DNA from: Pseudomonas asiatica
GTDB taxonomy: Bacteria > Pseudomonadota > Gammaproteobacteria > Pseudomonadales > Pseudomonadaceae
Length of the DNA: 64,000 nt
Reading direction: 5' to 3'
Assembly (NCBI RefSeq): GCF_040214835.1
Contig: NZ_CP157874.1
Coordinates: forward strand, 1,926,001-1,990,000
Positions 40,361 through 49,563 of this stretch are shown here, piece after piece; position 1 is the first letter of the stretch, and every line of letters begins with the position of its first letter. The notes under the pieces are model-generated. The model made no database searches. It was not told the origin of the DNA and saw only the letters and a program-made list of their open reading frames with translations. The position numbers were made by a program, and so were the translations under genes.

Positions 40361-40460
40361 GCCGGCCTCTTCGCGGGTAAACCCGCTCCCACAGAGATAT
40401 CGCCATCTTCTGGGACGGCGCGCAACCTGTGGGAGCGGGTTCACCCGCGAAGAGGCCGGT
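40361..40460. repeat. REP pair, CCTCTTCGCGGGTAAACCCG family
   Basis: GCCGGCCTCTTCGCGGGTAA plus ACCCGCTCCCACAG, spacer, then GTGGGAGCGGGTTCACCCGC plus GAAGAGGCCGG. It lies between the convergent transporter operon and folD. Confidence 0.92.
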
Positions 40461-40482
40461 GAAGCCAATGCATTGATCACGG

Positions 40483-40518
40483 GCAAAAAAAACGGCACCT
40501 GCCAGAGGTGCCGTTTTC
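40483..40518. terminator. Bidirectional terminator between transporter operon and folD
   Basis: AAAAAACGGCACCTGCC / AGAGGTGCCGTTTT: stem ACGGCACCT / AGGTGCCGT with A-run before and T-run after, so it works in both directions; it lies 14 bp beyond the folD stop. Confidence 0.85.
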
Positions 40519-40531
40519 ATATCACGCGGTA

Positions 40532-41386
40532 TTACTTGTGCAGCTCTTCCGCCGCATACAGCGTGTTCTCCAGCAGGCATGCGCGGGTCATCGGCCCGAC
40601 GCCGCCCGGCACCGGCGTGATCCAGCCGGCGCGCGGCAGGGCGGTCTCGTAGACCACGTCGCCGACCAGCTTGCCGTCTTCCTGGCGGTTGATGCCCACG
40701 TCGATAACGATGGCACCTTCCTTGATCCATTCACCCTTGACCAGGCCAGGCTTGCCGGCGGCCACTACCACCAGGTCGGCGCGGCCGACATGGCCGGCGA
40801 GGTCCTTGGTGAAGCGGTGGCAGACGGTCACGGTGCAGCCGGCCAGCAGCAGCTCCATGGCCATCGGGCGGCCAACGATGTTGGAGGCGCCGACGATGAC
40901 CGCGTTCATGCCGTACAGGTCCTGGCCGGTGCTTTCCAGCAGGGTCATGATGCCCTTCGGCGTGCACGGGCGCAGCAGCGGGATGCGCTGGGCCAGGCGG
41001 CCGATGTTGTACGGGTGGAAGCCGTCCACGTCCTTGTCCGGGCGGATGCGCTCGAGCAGCAGCGAGGCGTCCAGGTGCGCCGGCAGCGGCAACTGCAGCA
41101 GGATACCGTCGACGGCCGGGTCGTCATTGAGGCGGTCGATCAGCTCGGTCAGGGCCTGCTGCGTGGTTTCGCTGGGCAGGTCGAACGCCTGCGAAATGAA
41201 GCCGACCTCTTCGCAGTCCTTGCGCTTGTGCGAGACATAGACTTGGGAGGCGGGGTCGGTGCCGACCAGGATCACCGCCAGGCCCGGCGTACGCAGGCCT
41301 TGCTGGCGACGCTCCACGACACGTTGAGCGATCTGCTGGCGCAAGTTGGCGGCGATCGCCTTGCCATCGATTAGGTGTGCAGTCAT
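40532..41386 (-). CDS. folD: Bifunctional methylenetetrahydrofolate dehydrogenase/cyclohydrolase
   Basis: A 284-residue enzyme of one-carbon metabolism that interconverts methylene-, methenyl- and formyl-tetrahydrofolate with NADP. The catalytic [14 protein letters not shown] (Tyr and Lys near residues 50-56) is present, as are [24 protein letters not shown] (here [14 protein letters not shown]), [16 protein letters not shown], the nucleotide site [14 protein letters not shown], and the C-terminal [18 protein letters not shown]. The ATG at 41386 gives the family length. It stands alone beside the tRNA cluster. Confidence 0.96.
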   Translation of the reverse strand: MTAHLIDGKAIAANLRQQIAQRVVERRQQGLRTPGLAVILVGTDPASQVYVSHKRKDCEEVGFISQAFDLPSETTQQALTELIDRLNDDPAVDGILLQLPLPAHLDASLLLERIRPDKDVDGFHPYNIGRLAQRIPLLRPCTPKGIMTLLESTGQDLYGMNAVIVGASNIVGRPMAMELLLAGCTVTVCHRFTKDLAGHVGRADLVVVAAGKPGLVKGEWIKEGAIVIDVGINRQEDGKLVGDVVYETALPRAGWITPVPGGVGPMTRACLLENTLYAAEELHK

Positions 41387-41521
41387 AGACGCGTGATTAA
41401 CCATCGAGAAGGAAACAATTAAAGAGGGCGCATTCTCGCACGACATGGGCCAAGGGCAAAGGCGGGTGGTCGGGCAAATCCCCTAAGCCCTTAAATAATT
41501 TAAATTTTTTTGAGAAAGGTG

Positions 41522-41548
41522 TTGACGACTATCAGGCCCGCCTATAAG
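41522..41548 (+). promoter_or_regulatory. Promoter of the tRNA cluster
   Basis: TTGACG at 41522-41527 and TATAAG at 41543-41548 (15-bp spacer), preceded by an A/T-rich stretch and followed by a GC-rich discriminator (TTCGCCGCAC), as expected for stringently controlled stable RNA. Confidence 0.7.
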
Positions 41549-41657
41549 ATTCGCCGCACTTGTCGGGCACAGCCTAGCACTGGTTGGCTAAGTCGGGCAG
41601 AATGAGTGGTTTAGCAGTTACCTGTTAAGGTCTCGTTCGGTTAGGCTTCAAGCTTAA

Positions 41658-41734
41658 GCGCCCGTAGCTCAGCTGGATAGAGCATCCGCCTTCTAAGCGG
41701 ATGGTCGCAGGTTCGAGTCCTGCCGGGTGCGCCA
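41658..41734 (+). tRNA. tRNA-Arg (TCT)
   Basis: A 77-nt cloverleaf: acceptor GCGCCCG / CGGGTGC, anticodon TCT at 41692-41694, T-arm GGTTCGAGTCC, encoded CCA. Confidence 0.95.
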
Positions 41735-41774
41735 TTAGGCAGCTTTGGCAAGCAAGTAGGCTGTAATGCAATAT

Positions 41775-41851
41775 GGTGGGCGTAGCTCAGTTGGTAGAGC
41801 GCTGGATTGTGATTCCAGTTGTCGTGGGTTCGATTCCCATCGTCCACCCCA
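41775..41851 (+). tRNA. tRNA-His (GTG), first copy
   Basis: A 77-nt cloverleaf including the extra 5' G (position -1) that marks tRNA-His. Acceptor GTGGGCG / CGTCCAC, anticodon GTG in ATTGTGATT, encoded CCA. Identical to the second copy at 42032. Confidence 0.95.
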
Positions 41852-41859
41852 TATTCTTC

Positions 41860-41894
41860 AAAGGCGCCTCGATAGCATCTGGCGCCTTTGTTTT
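41860..41894 (+). terminator. Hairpin after first tRNA-His
   Basis: AAAGGCGCC / GGCGCCTTT with a 12-nt loop, followed by GTTTTAA. It may terminate or mark a processing point before tRNA-Leu. Confidence 0.65.
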
Positions 41895-41903
41895 AAGCGT
41901 TAC

Positions 41904-41988
41904 GCGGACGTGGTGAAATTGGTAGACACACTGGATTTAGGTTCCAGCGGCGCAAGCTGTAAGAGTTCGAGTCTCTTCGTCCGCACCA
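41904..41988 (+). tRNA. tRNA-Leu (TAG)
   Basis: An 85-nt class II tRNA: acceptor GCGGACG / CGTCCGC, long variable arm, anticodon TAG at 41938-41940, encoded CCA. Confidence 0.95.
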
Positions 41989-42031
41989 TGCTTCTGTAAG
42001 GCTGTACCGCAACATCGCAAGACTGCAATAT

Positions 42032-42108
42032 GGTGGGCGTAGCTCAGTTGGTAGAGCGCTGGATTGTGATTCCAGTTGTCGTGGGTTCGATTCCCATCGT
42101 CCACCCCA
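42032..42108 (+). tRNA. tRNA-His (GTG), second copy
   Basis: Identical in all 77 nt to the copy at 41775, 257 bp away. The flanks are also alike (TGCAATAT before; ATATTCTTC-AAGGCGCCT after), so a segment of about 110 bp has been duplicated around tRNA-Leu. Confidence 0.95.
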
Positions 42109-42117
42109 TATTCTTCG

Positions 42118-42153
42118 AAGGCGCCTTGATCGTGAGATCGGGCGCCTTTTTTG
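42118..42153 (+). terminator. Terminator of the tRNA cluster
   Basis: GGCGCC / GGCGCC stem followed by TTTTTTG. The 3' part, GTGAGATCGGGCGCC, equals part of the REP-like element at 1333. Confidence 0.8.
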
Positions 42154-42191
42154 TTTCTGCGCTCGGTGTATGGCTTGAGGGTTCTGGCACT

Positions 42192-42272
42192 TGTGAGATC
42201 GAGCGCCGCCCGCGCGGCGCTTCGCGGGACAAGTCGGATCGCCGCGCGGGCGGCGCTCGGTCTCCCGGGCGC
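42192..42272. repeat. REP-like palindrome, GAGATCGAGCGCCGCCC family
   Basis: TTGTGAGATCGAGCGCCGCC then GCGCGGCGCTTCGCGG, followed by the inverse GATCGCCGCGCGGGCGGCGC with TCGGTCTCCCGG. Related to the element at 1331. The remainder of the gap up to 42410 has no gene. Confidence 0.7.
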
Positions 42273-42409
42273 TGAAAATGCCCTGGCGAACGCCCTCCCG
42301 GCCAAATCGCATCCCGGCCCTTGCAATCCTCTGGTGACACCCCAATAAAAGCTGTTAGATTTCAGCCGGTTGAAACACCGGCCCATTTGGCCGGCAGAGG
42401 AACAGCCCG

Positions 42410-42709
42410 ATGATCGCAAAAGAAGCCCGTCAGGCCCTGGCGCTACAGCGCTTTGCCGAGGCCAACCCGCAGCTGCTCGAAGAGATCCGTGAGCTGGATG
42501 CGCGCGAGCAGGCCCAGCAGATCGAGTGGGCGTTCGAGGATGCGGCCGAGGAGCAGGGTATCCAGCCTTGGGAGCTGGCCCTGCAACTGATCGCCGAAAC
42601 CCCCGAGCAACTGCAGGCCATGCGCCTGGAGACGCACCGCGAGGTAGCTGAGGCGCTGGGGATGGAGTGGGAGGAGTACTGCCAGTTCAACGAAATCGAC
42701 CCTGAATAA
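42410..42709 (+). CDS. Small conserved Pseudomonas protein (DUF6388-like)
   Basis: A 99-residue acidic, helical protein, starting MIAKEARQALALQRFAEANP and ending EMEWEEYCQF-like (GMEWEEYCQFNEIDPE). It has no membrane segment, signal peptide or recognised catalytic motif; Glu and Gln make up a large share. It resembles short Pseudomonas proteins grouped as DUF6388, function unknown. GGCAGAGGAAC precedes the ATG at a good distance. It lies alone between the tRNA cluster and tig. Confidence 0.75.
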   Translation: MIAKEARQALALQRFAEANPQLLEEIRELDAREQAQQIEWAFEDAAEEQGIQPWELALQLIAETPEQLQAMRLETHREVAEALGMEWEEYCQFNEIDPE

Positions 42710-42956
42710 AGGCAGCGAATTCGTTCCTGGTAGTTGTTTGACAAGGTATTTCGGCTGCAGGGCGCCCCGGGCGTCGTGCGGCCCCCATTGAAGCAGGCCC
42801 GGCGTTATGTCGTGCGGGCCTTGAAAGTTAATCGACCGGCGTGGTTTCCCGTCGTCCCGAGTGGGGTGACTTCTGCTGCGCGACTCACTAGAATGCTTGC
42901 CCTTGATTCTGGAGTCGGGCTAACGCCGGCTAACGTCTGTGCAACGAGGAATATCC

Positions 42957-44270
42957 ATGCAAGTTTCTGTTGAAAACACTTCCGCTCTCGAGCGCCGCAT
43001 GACCATCGCCGTTCCGGCCGAGCGCGTCGAGAACGAAGTCAACAAGCGTCTGCAACAGACTGCCAAGCGCGCCAAGGTTGCCGGCTTCCGCCCAGGCAAA
43101 GTGCCGATGAGCGTGATTCGTCAGCGTTTCGAAGCTGATGCCCGTCAAGAGGCTTTCGGTGACCTGGTCCAGGCTTCCTTCTACGAAGCCATCGTCGAGC
43201 AGAAGCTGAACCCGGCTGGCGCCCCTGCGGTAGAGCCGAAGTCCTTCGAAAAGGGCAAGGACCTGGAATTCGTCGCCATCTTCGAAGTGTTCCCGGAGTT
43301 CACCGTTGGCGGCCTCGAGTCGATCAACGTCGAGCGCCTGAGCGCCGAAGTGGCTGACGCCGACCTGGACAACATGCTGGAAGTGCTGCGCAAGCAGAAC
43401 ACCCGCTTCGAGGCCGTCGAGCGCGCTGCGCAGAACGACGACCAGGTCAACATCGACTTCGTCGGCAAGGTCGACGGTGAAGTGTTCGCCGGTGGTTCGG
43501 CCAAGGGCACCCAGCTGGTACTGGGCTCCGGCCGCATGATCCCAGGCTTCGAAGACGGCCTGGTTGGCGCCAAGGCTGGCGAAGAGCGCGTTGTCAACGT
43601 GACCTTCCCTGAGGACTACCAGAACCTGGACCTGGCTGGCAAAGCCGCCGAGTTCACCATCACCGTCAACAGCGTTGCCGCTCCTGTGCTGCCAGAGCTG
43701 AACGAAGAGTTCTTCGCCCAGTTCGGCATCAAGGAATCGACCCTGGAAGGCTTCCGCACCGAAGTTCGCAAGAACATGGAGCGTGAACTGCGCCAGGCCA
43801 TCAAGGCCAAGGTGAAGAACCAGGTCATGGACGGTCTGCTGGCTGCCAACCCGATCGAAGTGCCGAAGGCCCTGCTGGAAAACGAAGTCAACCGTCTGCG
43901 CGTGCAGGCTGTTCAGCAGTTCGGTGGCAACATCAAGCCTGAGCAACTGCCGGCCGAGCTGTTCGAAGAACAAGCCAAGCGCCGTGTGGTCCTGGGCCTG
44001 ATCGTGGCCGAAGTGGTCAAGCAGTTCGAGCTGAAGCCGGACGAAGGCAAGGTTCGCGAAATGATCGAAGAAATGGCTTCGGCTTACCAAGAGCCTGAGC
44101 AGGTCATCGCGTGGTACTACAAGAACGATCAGCAACTGAACGAAGTCCGTTCGGTTGTGCTGGAAGAACAAGTTGTAGATACTGTTCTGCAGAAAGCGAC
44201 TGTGACCGACAAGTCGGTCTCGTACGAAGATGCCGTTAAACCAGCACAGGCTCCAGCCGCCGCTGAGTAA
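42957..44270 (+). CDS. tig: Trigger factor
   Basis: A 437-residue ribosome-bound chaperone. The N-terminal domain has the ribosome-binding loop [16 protein letters not shown] (about residues 42-57). The middle peptidyl-prolyl isomerase domain (about 155-245) contains [20 protein letters not shown] and [22 protein letters not shown] text (here [18 protein letters not shown]). The helical C-terminal domain forms the chaperone cradle. GAGGA lies upstream of the ATG at 42957. First gene of the conserved tig-clpP-clpX-lon order. A TAGAAT -10 element may lie at 42889. Confidence 0.97.
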   Translation: MQVSVENTSALERRMTIAVPAERVENEVNKRLQQTAKRAKVAGFRPGKVPMSVIRQRFEADARQEAFGDLVQASFYEAIVEQKLNPAGAPAVEPKSFEKGKDLEFVAIFEVFPEFTVGGLESINVERLSAEVADADLDNMLEVLRKQNTRFEAVERAAQNDDQVNIDFVGKVDGEVFAGGSAKGTQLVLGSGRMIPGFEDGLVGAKAGEERVVNVTFPEDYQNLDLAGKAAEFTITVNSVAAPVLPELNEEFFAQFGIKESTLEGFRTEVRKNMERELRQAIKAKVKNQVMDGLLAANPIEVPKALLENEVNRLRVQAVQQFGGNIKPEQLPAELFEEQAKRRVVLGLIVAEVVKQFELKPDEGKVREMIEEMASAYQEPEQVIAWYYKNDQQLNEVRSVVLEEQVVDTVLQKATVTDKSVSYEDAVKPAQAPAAAE

Positions 44271-44294
44271 CAGGCTTCTCTCGTAGGAAACCCC

Positions 44295-44322
44295 CACAAG
44301 CCAGCCTTCGAGCTGGCTTGTG
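44295..44322 (+). terminator. Hairpin between tig and clpP
   Basis: An 11-bp perfect stem, CACAAGCCAGC / GCTGGCTTGTG, with a 6-nt loop. There is no T-run after it, so it may be an attenuator or a processing/stability element and not a full terminator. Confidence 0.55.
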
Positions 44323-44361
44323 CGTATTCAAGCCATGACTATTTGGGAGTGAGCGCAGGAC

Positions 44362-45003
44362 ATGTCCCGCAATTCTTATATTCAGCAGAGCTCTGACATC
44401 CAGGCCGCAGGCGGCCTGGTCCCGATGGTTATCGAGCAGTCCGCCCGTGGCGAACGCGCTTACGACATCTACTCGCGCCTGTTGAAGGAGCGTGTGATCT
44501 TTCTGGTTGGCCCGGTAGAGGACTACATGGCCAACCTCGTCGTCGCGCAACTGCTGTTCCTTGAAGCGGAAAACCCGGACAAGGATATCCATCTTTACAT
44601 CAACTCGCCGGGCGGTTCCGTCACCGCCGGCATGTCGATTTACGACACCATGCAGTTCATCAAGCCGGACGTCTCGACCATCTGCATCGGCCAGGCCTGC
44701 AGCATGGGCGCCTTCCTGCTGGCTGCAGGTGCCAAGGGCAAGCGTCACTGCCTGCCGAACTCGCGTGTGATGATCCACCAGCCGCTGGGCGGCTTCCAGG
44801 GTCAGGCCACCGATATCGAGATCCACGCCCAGGAAATCCTCAATATCAAGGCCCGCCTGAACGAGCTGCTGGCCTACCATACCGGCCAGGATCTCGAGAC
44901 CATCAAGCGCGACACCGAACGTGACAACTTCATGAGCGCCTCGCGCGCGGCCGAGTACGGCCTGATCGACTCGGTCTACGACAAGCGGCAACTGGCCTCC
45001 TGA
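44362..45003 (+). CDS. clpP: ATP-dependent Clp protease proteolytic subunit
   Basis: A 213-residue serine peptidase that forms the 14-subunit chamber fed by ClpX or ClpA. The catalytic Ser lies in [16 protein letters not shown], the His in [13 protein letters not shown] and the Asp in the C-terminal third ([13 protein letters not shown]). The N-terminal stretch before [20 protein letters not shown] is short, with possible propeptide cleavage. The spacing to clpX is about 110 bp, consistent with co-transcription plus a separate promoter for clpX. Confidence 0.97.
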   Translation: MSRNSYIQQSSDIQAAGGLVPMVIEQSARGERAYDIYSRLLKERVIFLVGPVEDYMANLVVAQLLFLEAENPDKDIHLYINSPGGSVTAGMSIYDTMQFIKPDVSTICIGQACSMGAFLLAAGAKGKRHCLPNSRVMIHQPLGGFQGQATDIEIHAQEILNIKARLNELLAYHTGQDLETIKRDTERDNFMSASRAAEYGLIDSVYDKRQLAS

Positions 45004-45111
45004 ACCGGGGTGCCAGAGCAGGTGGGCGCCGAAAGCGCCTACCTGCGGACTTGAAAAAGCCCGCAATTGCCTTCATCTTGTGTTGCAAGCCTACCGGATT
45101 GGATCGATCGA

Positions 45112-46395
45112 ATGACTGACACCCGTAACGGCGAGGACAGCGGCAAATTGCTTTATTGCTCCTTCTGCGGCAAAAGCCAGCACGAAGTGCGCAAACTGAT
45201 TGCCGGGCCCTCGGTATTTATCTGCGACGAGTGCGTCGACCTGTGCAACGACATCATCCGTGAGGAGGTGCAGGAAGCCCAGGCCGAGAGCAGCGCGCAC
45301 AAATTGCCTTCGCCGAAAGAAATCAGCGGTATCCTGGACCAGTACGTCATTGGTCAGGAACGCGCGAAGAAGGTGCTTGCCGTAGCGGTGTACAACCACT
45401 ACAAGCGCCTGAACCAGCGTGACAAGAAGGGTGACGAAGTCGAACTCGGCAAGAGCAACATCCTGCTCATCGGGCCAACCGGCTCGGGCAAGACCCTGCT
45501 CGCCGAAACCCTTGCGCGCCTGTTGAACGTACCGTTCACCATTGCTGACGCCACCACCCTGACCGAAGCCGGTTACGTGGGTGAGGACGTCGAGAACATC
45601 ATCCAGAAGCTGTTGCAGAAGTGCGACTACGACGTGGAAAAGGCCCAGATGGGCATTGTCTACATCGACGAGATCGACAAGATTTCGCGCAAGTCGGACA
45701 ACCCGTCCATCACCCGTGACGTCTCGGGCGAGGGCGTGCAGCAGGCACTGCTGAAGCTGATCGAAGGCACCGTGGCCTCGGTTCCGCCGCAAGGCGGCCG
45801 CAAGCACCCGCAACAGGAATTCCTGCAGGTCGATACCCGCAACATTCTGTTCATCTGCGGTGGCGCCTTCTCGGGCCTGGAAAAGGTCATCCAGAACCGC
45901 TCCACCAAGGGTGGCATCGGTTTTGGCGCCGAAGTACGCAGCAAGGAAGAGGGCAAGAAGGTTGGCGAGTCCCTGCGTGAGGTCGAGCCGGACGATCTGG
46001 TCAAGTTTGGCCTGATTCCGGAATTCGTCGGCCGCCTGCCGGTACTGGCAACCCTCGACGAGCTGGACGAGGCTGCGCTGATGCAGATCCTCACCGAGCC
46101 GAAGAACGCCCTGACCAAGCAGTATGCCAAGCTGTTCGAGATGGAAAGCGTCGACCTCGAGTTCCGCAGCGATGCGCTCAAGGCCGTGGCGCGCAAGGCC
46201 CTGGAGCGCAAGACCGGCGCCCGTGGCCTGCGTTCGATCCTCGAAGGCGTGCTGCTCGACACCATGTACGAGATTCCTTCGAAGAAGGATGTCAGCAAGG
46301 TGGTGATCGACGAGAGCGTCATCGATGGCACCTCGCAGCCGCTGATGATCTACGAGAACAGCGAGCCGCAAGCCAAGGCCGCACCGGACGCCTGA
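45112..46395 (+). CDS. clpX: ATP-dependent Clp protease ATPase subunit ClpX
   Basis: A 427-residue AAA+ unfoldase. The N-terminal zinc-binding domain shows CSFCGK and CDECVDLC (four Cys). Walker A is GPTGSGKT (about residue 120), Walker [11 protein letters not shown], and the substrate-gripping pore loop GYVGEDVE follows. The IGF loop that docks on ClpP lies in GIGFGAEV. The start at 45112 gives the family N-terminus [21 protein letters not shown] terminator follows at 46429. Confidence 0.97.
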   Translation: MTDTRNGEDSGKLLYCSFCGKSQHEVRKLIAGPSVFICDECVDLCNDIIREEVQEAQAESSAHKLPSPKEISGILDQYVIGQERAKKVLAVAVYNHYKRLNQRDKKGDEVELGKSNILLIGPTGSGKTLLAETLARLLNVPFTIADATTLTEAGYVGEDVENIIQKLLQKCDYDVEKAQMGIVYIDEIDKISRKSDNPSITRDVSGEGVQQALLKLIEGTVASVPPQGGRKHPQQEFLQVDTRNILFICGGAFSGLEKVIQNRSTKGGIGFGAEVRSKEEGKKVGESLREVEPDDLVKFGLIPEFVGRLPVLATLDELDEAALMQILTEPKNALTKQYAKLFEMESVDLEFRSDALKAVARKALERKTGARGLRSILEGVLLDTMYEIPSKKDVSKVVIDESVIDGTSQPLMIYENSEPQAKAAPDA

Positions 46396-46428
46396 TCCAG
46401 GCAATGGCCGGTTGACGGTTGCAAGCAA

Positions 46429-46458
46429 GAAGGGGCCTACGGGCCCCTTTCTGCTTTT
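46429..46458 (+). terminator. Terminator after clpX
   Basis: AGGGGCC / GGCCCCT stem with loop TACG, then TTCTGCTTTT. Confidence 0.85.
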
Positions 46459-46470
46459 CCTGCGCTAGCG

Positions 46471-46499
46471 CTTGTAATTTCCCAAGCGTGCCCCCACAT
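46471..46499 (+). promoter_or_regulatory. Candidate heat-shock (sigma-32) promoter of lon
   Basis: CTTGTA at 46471 and CCCCACAT at 46492, 15 bp apart, close to the sigma-32 consensus CTTGAA / CCCCATNT. Expected from the heat-shock control of lon in other proteobacteria. Confidence 0.5.
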
Positions 46500-46558
46500 T
46501 AGGTCCAAGCATCATTTCCACCGGTTTCCGGCCATAAGGCCGCTGTAGAGGCGAAATC

Positions 46559-48955
46559 ATGAAGACCACCCTCGACTTGCCTCTTTTGCCATTGCGCGAT
46601 GTCGTTGTTTACCCGCACATGGTCATCCCGCTGTTCGTGGGGCGCGAAAAGTCCATCGAAGCCCTTGAGGCGGCGATGACGGGCGAAAAGCAGATCCTCC
46701 TGCTGGCCCAGAAAAACCCGGCCGACGATGATCCGGGCGAAGACGCCCTGTACCGCGTCGGTACCGTTGCCACCGTGCTGCAATTGCTGAAACTGCCCGA
46801 TGGCACCGTCAAGGTGCTGGTCGAGGGCGAGCAGCGCGGCGCCGTGGAGCGTTTCAGCGAAGTAGAAGGGCACATCCGTGCCGAAGTTTCCCTGATCGAC
46901 GAAGTCGACGCCGCCGAGCGCGAGTCGGAAGTGTTCGTGCGCACGCTGCTGTCGCAGTTCGAGCAGTACGTGCAGCTGGGCAAGAAAGTCCCTGCCGAAG
47001 TGCTGTCGTCGCTGAACAGCATCGAAGAGCCAGGGCGCCTGGTCGATACCATGGCCGCACACATGGCCTTGAAGATCGAGCAGAAACAGGAAATTCTCGA
47101 AATCGTCGATCTGCCGACCCGTGTCGAGCACGTCCTGGCGCTGCTGGATGCCGAAATCGACCTGCTGCAGGTCGAAAAGCGCATTCGCGGTCGGGTCAAG
47201 AAGCAGATGGAGCGCAGCCAGCGCGAGTACTACCTGAATGAGCAGATGAAGGCCATTCAGAAAGAGCTCGGCGATGGCGACGAAGGCCACAACGAAGTCG
47301 AAGAGCTGAAAAAGCGCATCGAAGCCGCTGGCCTGCCCAAGGACGCACTGGCCAAGGCCCAGGCCGAGCTGAACAAGCTCAAGCAGATGTCGCCGATGTC
47401 GGCCGAGGCCACCGTGGTCCGGTCGTACCTCGACTGGCTGGTGCAGGTGCCGTGGAAGGCCCAGAGCAAGGTGCGCCTGGACCTGGCCAAGGCCGAGGAA
47501 ATCCTCGATGCGGACCACTACGGCCTGGAAGAGGTCAAGGAACGCATCCTCGAGTACCTTGCCGTGCAAAAGCGCGTCAAGAAGATCCGCGGGCCGGTAC
47601 TGTGCCTGGTCGGCCCACCCGGCGTCGGCAAGACCTCGCTGGCCGAGTCGATCGCCGCTGCGACCAACCGCAAGTTTGTGCGCATGGCCCTGGGTGGTGT
47701 GCGTGACGAGGCCGAGATCCGTGGTCACCGCCGTACCTACATCGGTTCCATGCCTGGCCGCCTGATCCAGAAGATGACCAAGGTGGGGGTGCGCAACCCG
47801 CTGTTCCTGCTGGACGAAATCGACAAGATGGGCAGCGACATGCGTGGCGACCCGGCCTCGGCACTGCTCGAAGTGCTCGACCCGGAGCAGAACCACAACT
47901 TCAACGACCACTACCTGGAGGTCGACTACGACCTCTCGGACGTGATGTTCCTGTGCACCTCGAACTCGATGAACATCCCGCCGGCGCTGCTCGACCGGAT
48001 GGAAGTCATCCGCCTGCCGGGCTACACCGAGGACGAGAAGATCAACATCGCGGTCAAGTACCTGGTGCCCAAGCAGGTCAAGGCCAACGGCTTGAAGAAG
48101 GACGAGCTGGAAGTCGACGTCTCGGCGATCCGCGACATCATCCGCTTCTACACCCGCGAAGCCGGTGTGCGTGGCCTGGAGCGGCAAATCGCCAAGGTCT
48201 GCCGCAAGGTGGTCAAGGAACATACCGGGCAGAAGCAGGTCAAGGTCAAGGTGGCCAGCGAGCAGCTGGAGCACCTGCTGGGTGTGCGCAAGTTCCGCTA
48301 CGGCCTGGCCGAGCAGCAGGACCAGATCGGCCAGGTTACCGGCCTGGCCTGGACCCAGGTGGGCGGCGAACTGCTGACCATCGAAGCCGTGGTCATCCCC
48401 GGCAAGGGCCAGCTGATCAAGACCGGCTCGCTGGGCGACGTCATGGTCGAGTCGATCACCGCCGCGCAGACCGTGGTGCGCAGCCGTGCCCGCAGCCTGG
48501 GTATCGCCGCCGACTTCCACGAGAAGCACGACGTGCATATCCACATGCCGGAAGGCGCCACGCCGAAGGATGGCCCGAGTGCCGGTATCGGCATGTGCAC
48601 CGCGCTGGTGTCGGCGCTGACGCAGATTCCGGTACGTGCCGATGTGGCCATGACCGGCGAAATCACCCTGCGTGGCCAGGTGCTGGCCATTGGCGGGTTG
48701 AAGGAAAAACTGCTGGCGGCACACCGTGGCGGGATCAAGACGGTGATCATTCCCGAGGAGAATGTTCGCGATCTGAAGGAGATTCCGGAAAATATCAAAC
48801 AGGATCTGCAGATCAAACCGGTCAAATGGATTGACGAAGTCCTGCAAATTGCGCTGCAATACGCCCCGGAGCCCTTGCCAGATGTGGCTCCGGAGATTGT
48901 CGCGAAAGATGAAAAGCGCGACGGCGATGCTAAGGAAAGAATTAGCACGCACTAG
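46559..48955 (+). CDS. lon: Lon protease
   Basis: A 798-residue ATP-dependent serine protease that removes misfolded proteins and short-lived regulators. The LON N-terminal domain (about 1-200) begins [20 protein letters not shown]. The AAA+ domain has Walker [10 protein letters not shown] (about residue 355) and Walker [12 protein letters not shown]. The protease domain holds the catalytic dyad: Ser in [11 protein letters not shown] (near 675) and Lys in [14 protein letters not shown] (near 720). It has its own likely heat-shock promoter and precedes hupB, the usual gamma-proteobacterial order. Confidence 0.97.
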   Translation: MKTTLDLPLLPLRDVVVYPHMVIPLFVGREKSIEALEAAMTGEKQILLLAQKNPADDDPGEDALYRVGTVATVLQLLKLPDGTVKVLVEGEQRGAVERFSEVEGHIRAEVSLIDEVDAAERESEVFVRTLLSQFEQYVQLGKKVPAEVLSSLNSIEEPGRLVDTMAAHMALKIEQKQEILEIVDLPTRVEHVLALLDAEIDLLQVEKRIRGRVKKQMERSQREYYLNEQMKAIQKELGDGDEGHNEVEELKKRIEAAGLPKDALAKAQAELNKLKQMSPMSAEATVVRSYLDWLVQVPWKAQSKVRLDLAKAEEILDADHYGLEEVKERILEYLAVQKRVKKIRGPVLCLVGPPGVGKTSLAESIAAATNRKFVRMALGGVRDEAEIRGHRRTYIGSMPGRLIQKMTKVGVRNPLFLLDEIDKMGSDMRGDPASALLEVLDPEQNHNFNDHYLEVDYDLSDVMFLCTSNSMNIPPALLDRMEVIRLPGYTEDEKINIAVKYLVPKQVKANGLKKDELEVDVSAIRDIIRFYTREAGVRGLERQIAKVCRKVVKEHTGQKQVKVKVASEQLEHLLGVRKFRYGLAEQQDQIGQVTGLAWTQVGGELLTIEAVVIPGKGQLIKTGSLGDVMVESITAAQTVVRSRARSLGIAADFHEKHDVHIHMPEGATPKDGPSAGIGMCTALVSALTQIPVRADVAMTGEITLRGQVLAIGGLKEKLLAAHRGGIKTVIIPEENVRDLKEIPENIKQDLQIKPVKWIDEVLQIALQYAPEPLPDVAPEIVAKDEKRDGDAKERISTH

Positions 48956-48979
48956 TAGTTTTTGGCTGGGGGGCTTTCC

Positions 48980-49009
48980 TTGACAGTTTTTTCGGGGCCT
49001 TGCTATAAA
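48980..49009 (+). promoter_or_regulatory. Promoter of hupB
   Basis: TTGACA at 48980-48985 and TATAAA at 49004-49009 with an 18-bp spacer, just downstream of the lon stop and about 100 bp before the hupB start. Confidence 0.75.
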
Positions 49010-49107
49010 GCGGCACGCTATTGTCATCAGGCCACCCAGCGCACGTTTCATAAGCTTTTCATTACATACTTAGAAACAAACTCAATAGAGAAATAAGGGG
49101 ACTTAGA

Positions 49108-49380
49108 GTGAACAAGTCGGAACTGATTGACGCTATCGCCGCATCTGCTGACATCCCGAAAGCTGTAGCCGGCCGTGCGCTGGACGCAGTCATCGAATCC
49201 GTCACCGGCGCCCTGAAGCAAGGTGACGATGTGGTACTGGTTGGTTTCGGTACCTTCTCGGTCAAGGAGCGTGCAGAGCGCACCGGCCGCAACCCGCAAA
49301 CCGGTAACGCGATCAAGATCGCTGCCGCCAAGGTTCCAGGCTTCAAGGCTGGCAAAGGCCTGAAAGACGCCGTCAACTAA
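49108..49380 (+). CDS. hupB: DNA-binding protein HU-beta
   Basis: A 90-residue histone-like protein that bends and compacts DNA as a dimer. It shows [20 protein letters not shown] at the N-terminus, [20 protein letters not shown] (the DNA-binding arm with the Pro that intercalates) and [18 protein letters not shown] at the end. Translation starts at GTG 49108 behind AAGGGG. A strong sigma-70-like promoter lies upstream and a terminator downstream. Confidence 0.97.
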   Translation: MNKSELIDAIAASADIPKAVAGRALDAVIESVTGALKQGDDVVLVGFGTFSVKERAERTGRNPQTGNAIKIAAAKVPGFKAGKGLKDAVN

Positions 49381-49467
49381 GTCGTCTCTTTCAGCCGGAC
49401 CCGGCCTGGCCAGGTCCGAGCACGGTGATGGCGGGGCGCAAACGTTCCCGCCTGACACGTTTGCTAA

Positions 49468-49500
49468 GAAAAGGCGCATCCTCGGATGCGCCTTTCTTTT
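49468..49500 (+). terminator. Terminator after hupB
   Basis: AAAAGGCGCATCC / GGATGCGCCTTTCTTTT with loop TC; a strong GC stem followed by T-run. Confidence 0.9.
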
Positions 49501-49563
49501 ATCAGGTTTCTACCCACGCTCCGCGGTTGTCGACGCAGTGGTACAGCCGTTTCTGGGGGACGC

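Noticed and set aside
41640..42410. Integrase or phage gene fragment next to the tRNAs
   Set aside because: No reading frame in this stretch looks like an integrase; only tRNAs, terminators and a REP-like element are seen.
46499..49051. An 850-codon minus-strand open frame over lon
   Set aside because: Mirror frame of lon: Leu/His/Gln-rich product, no start signal, no domain.
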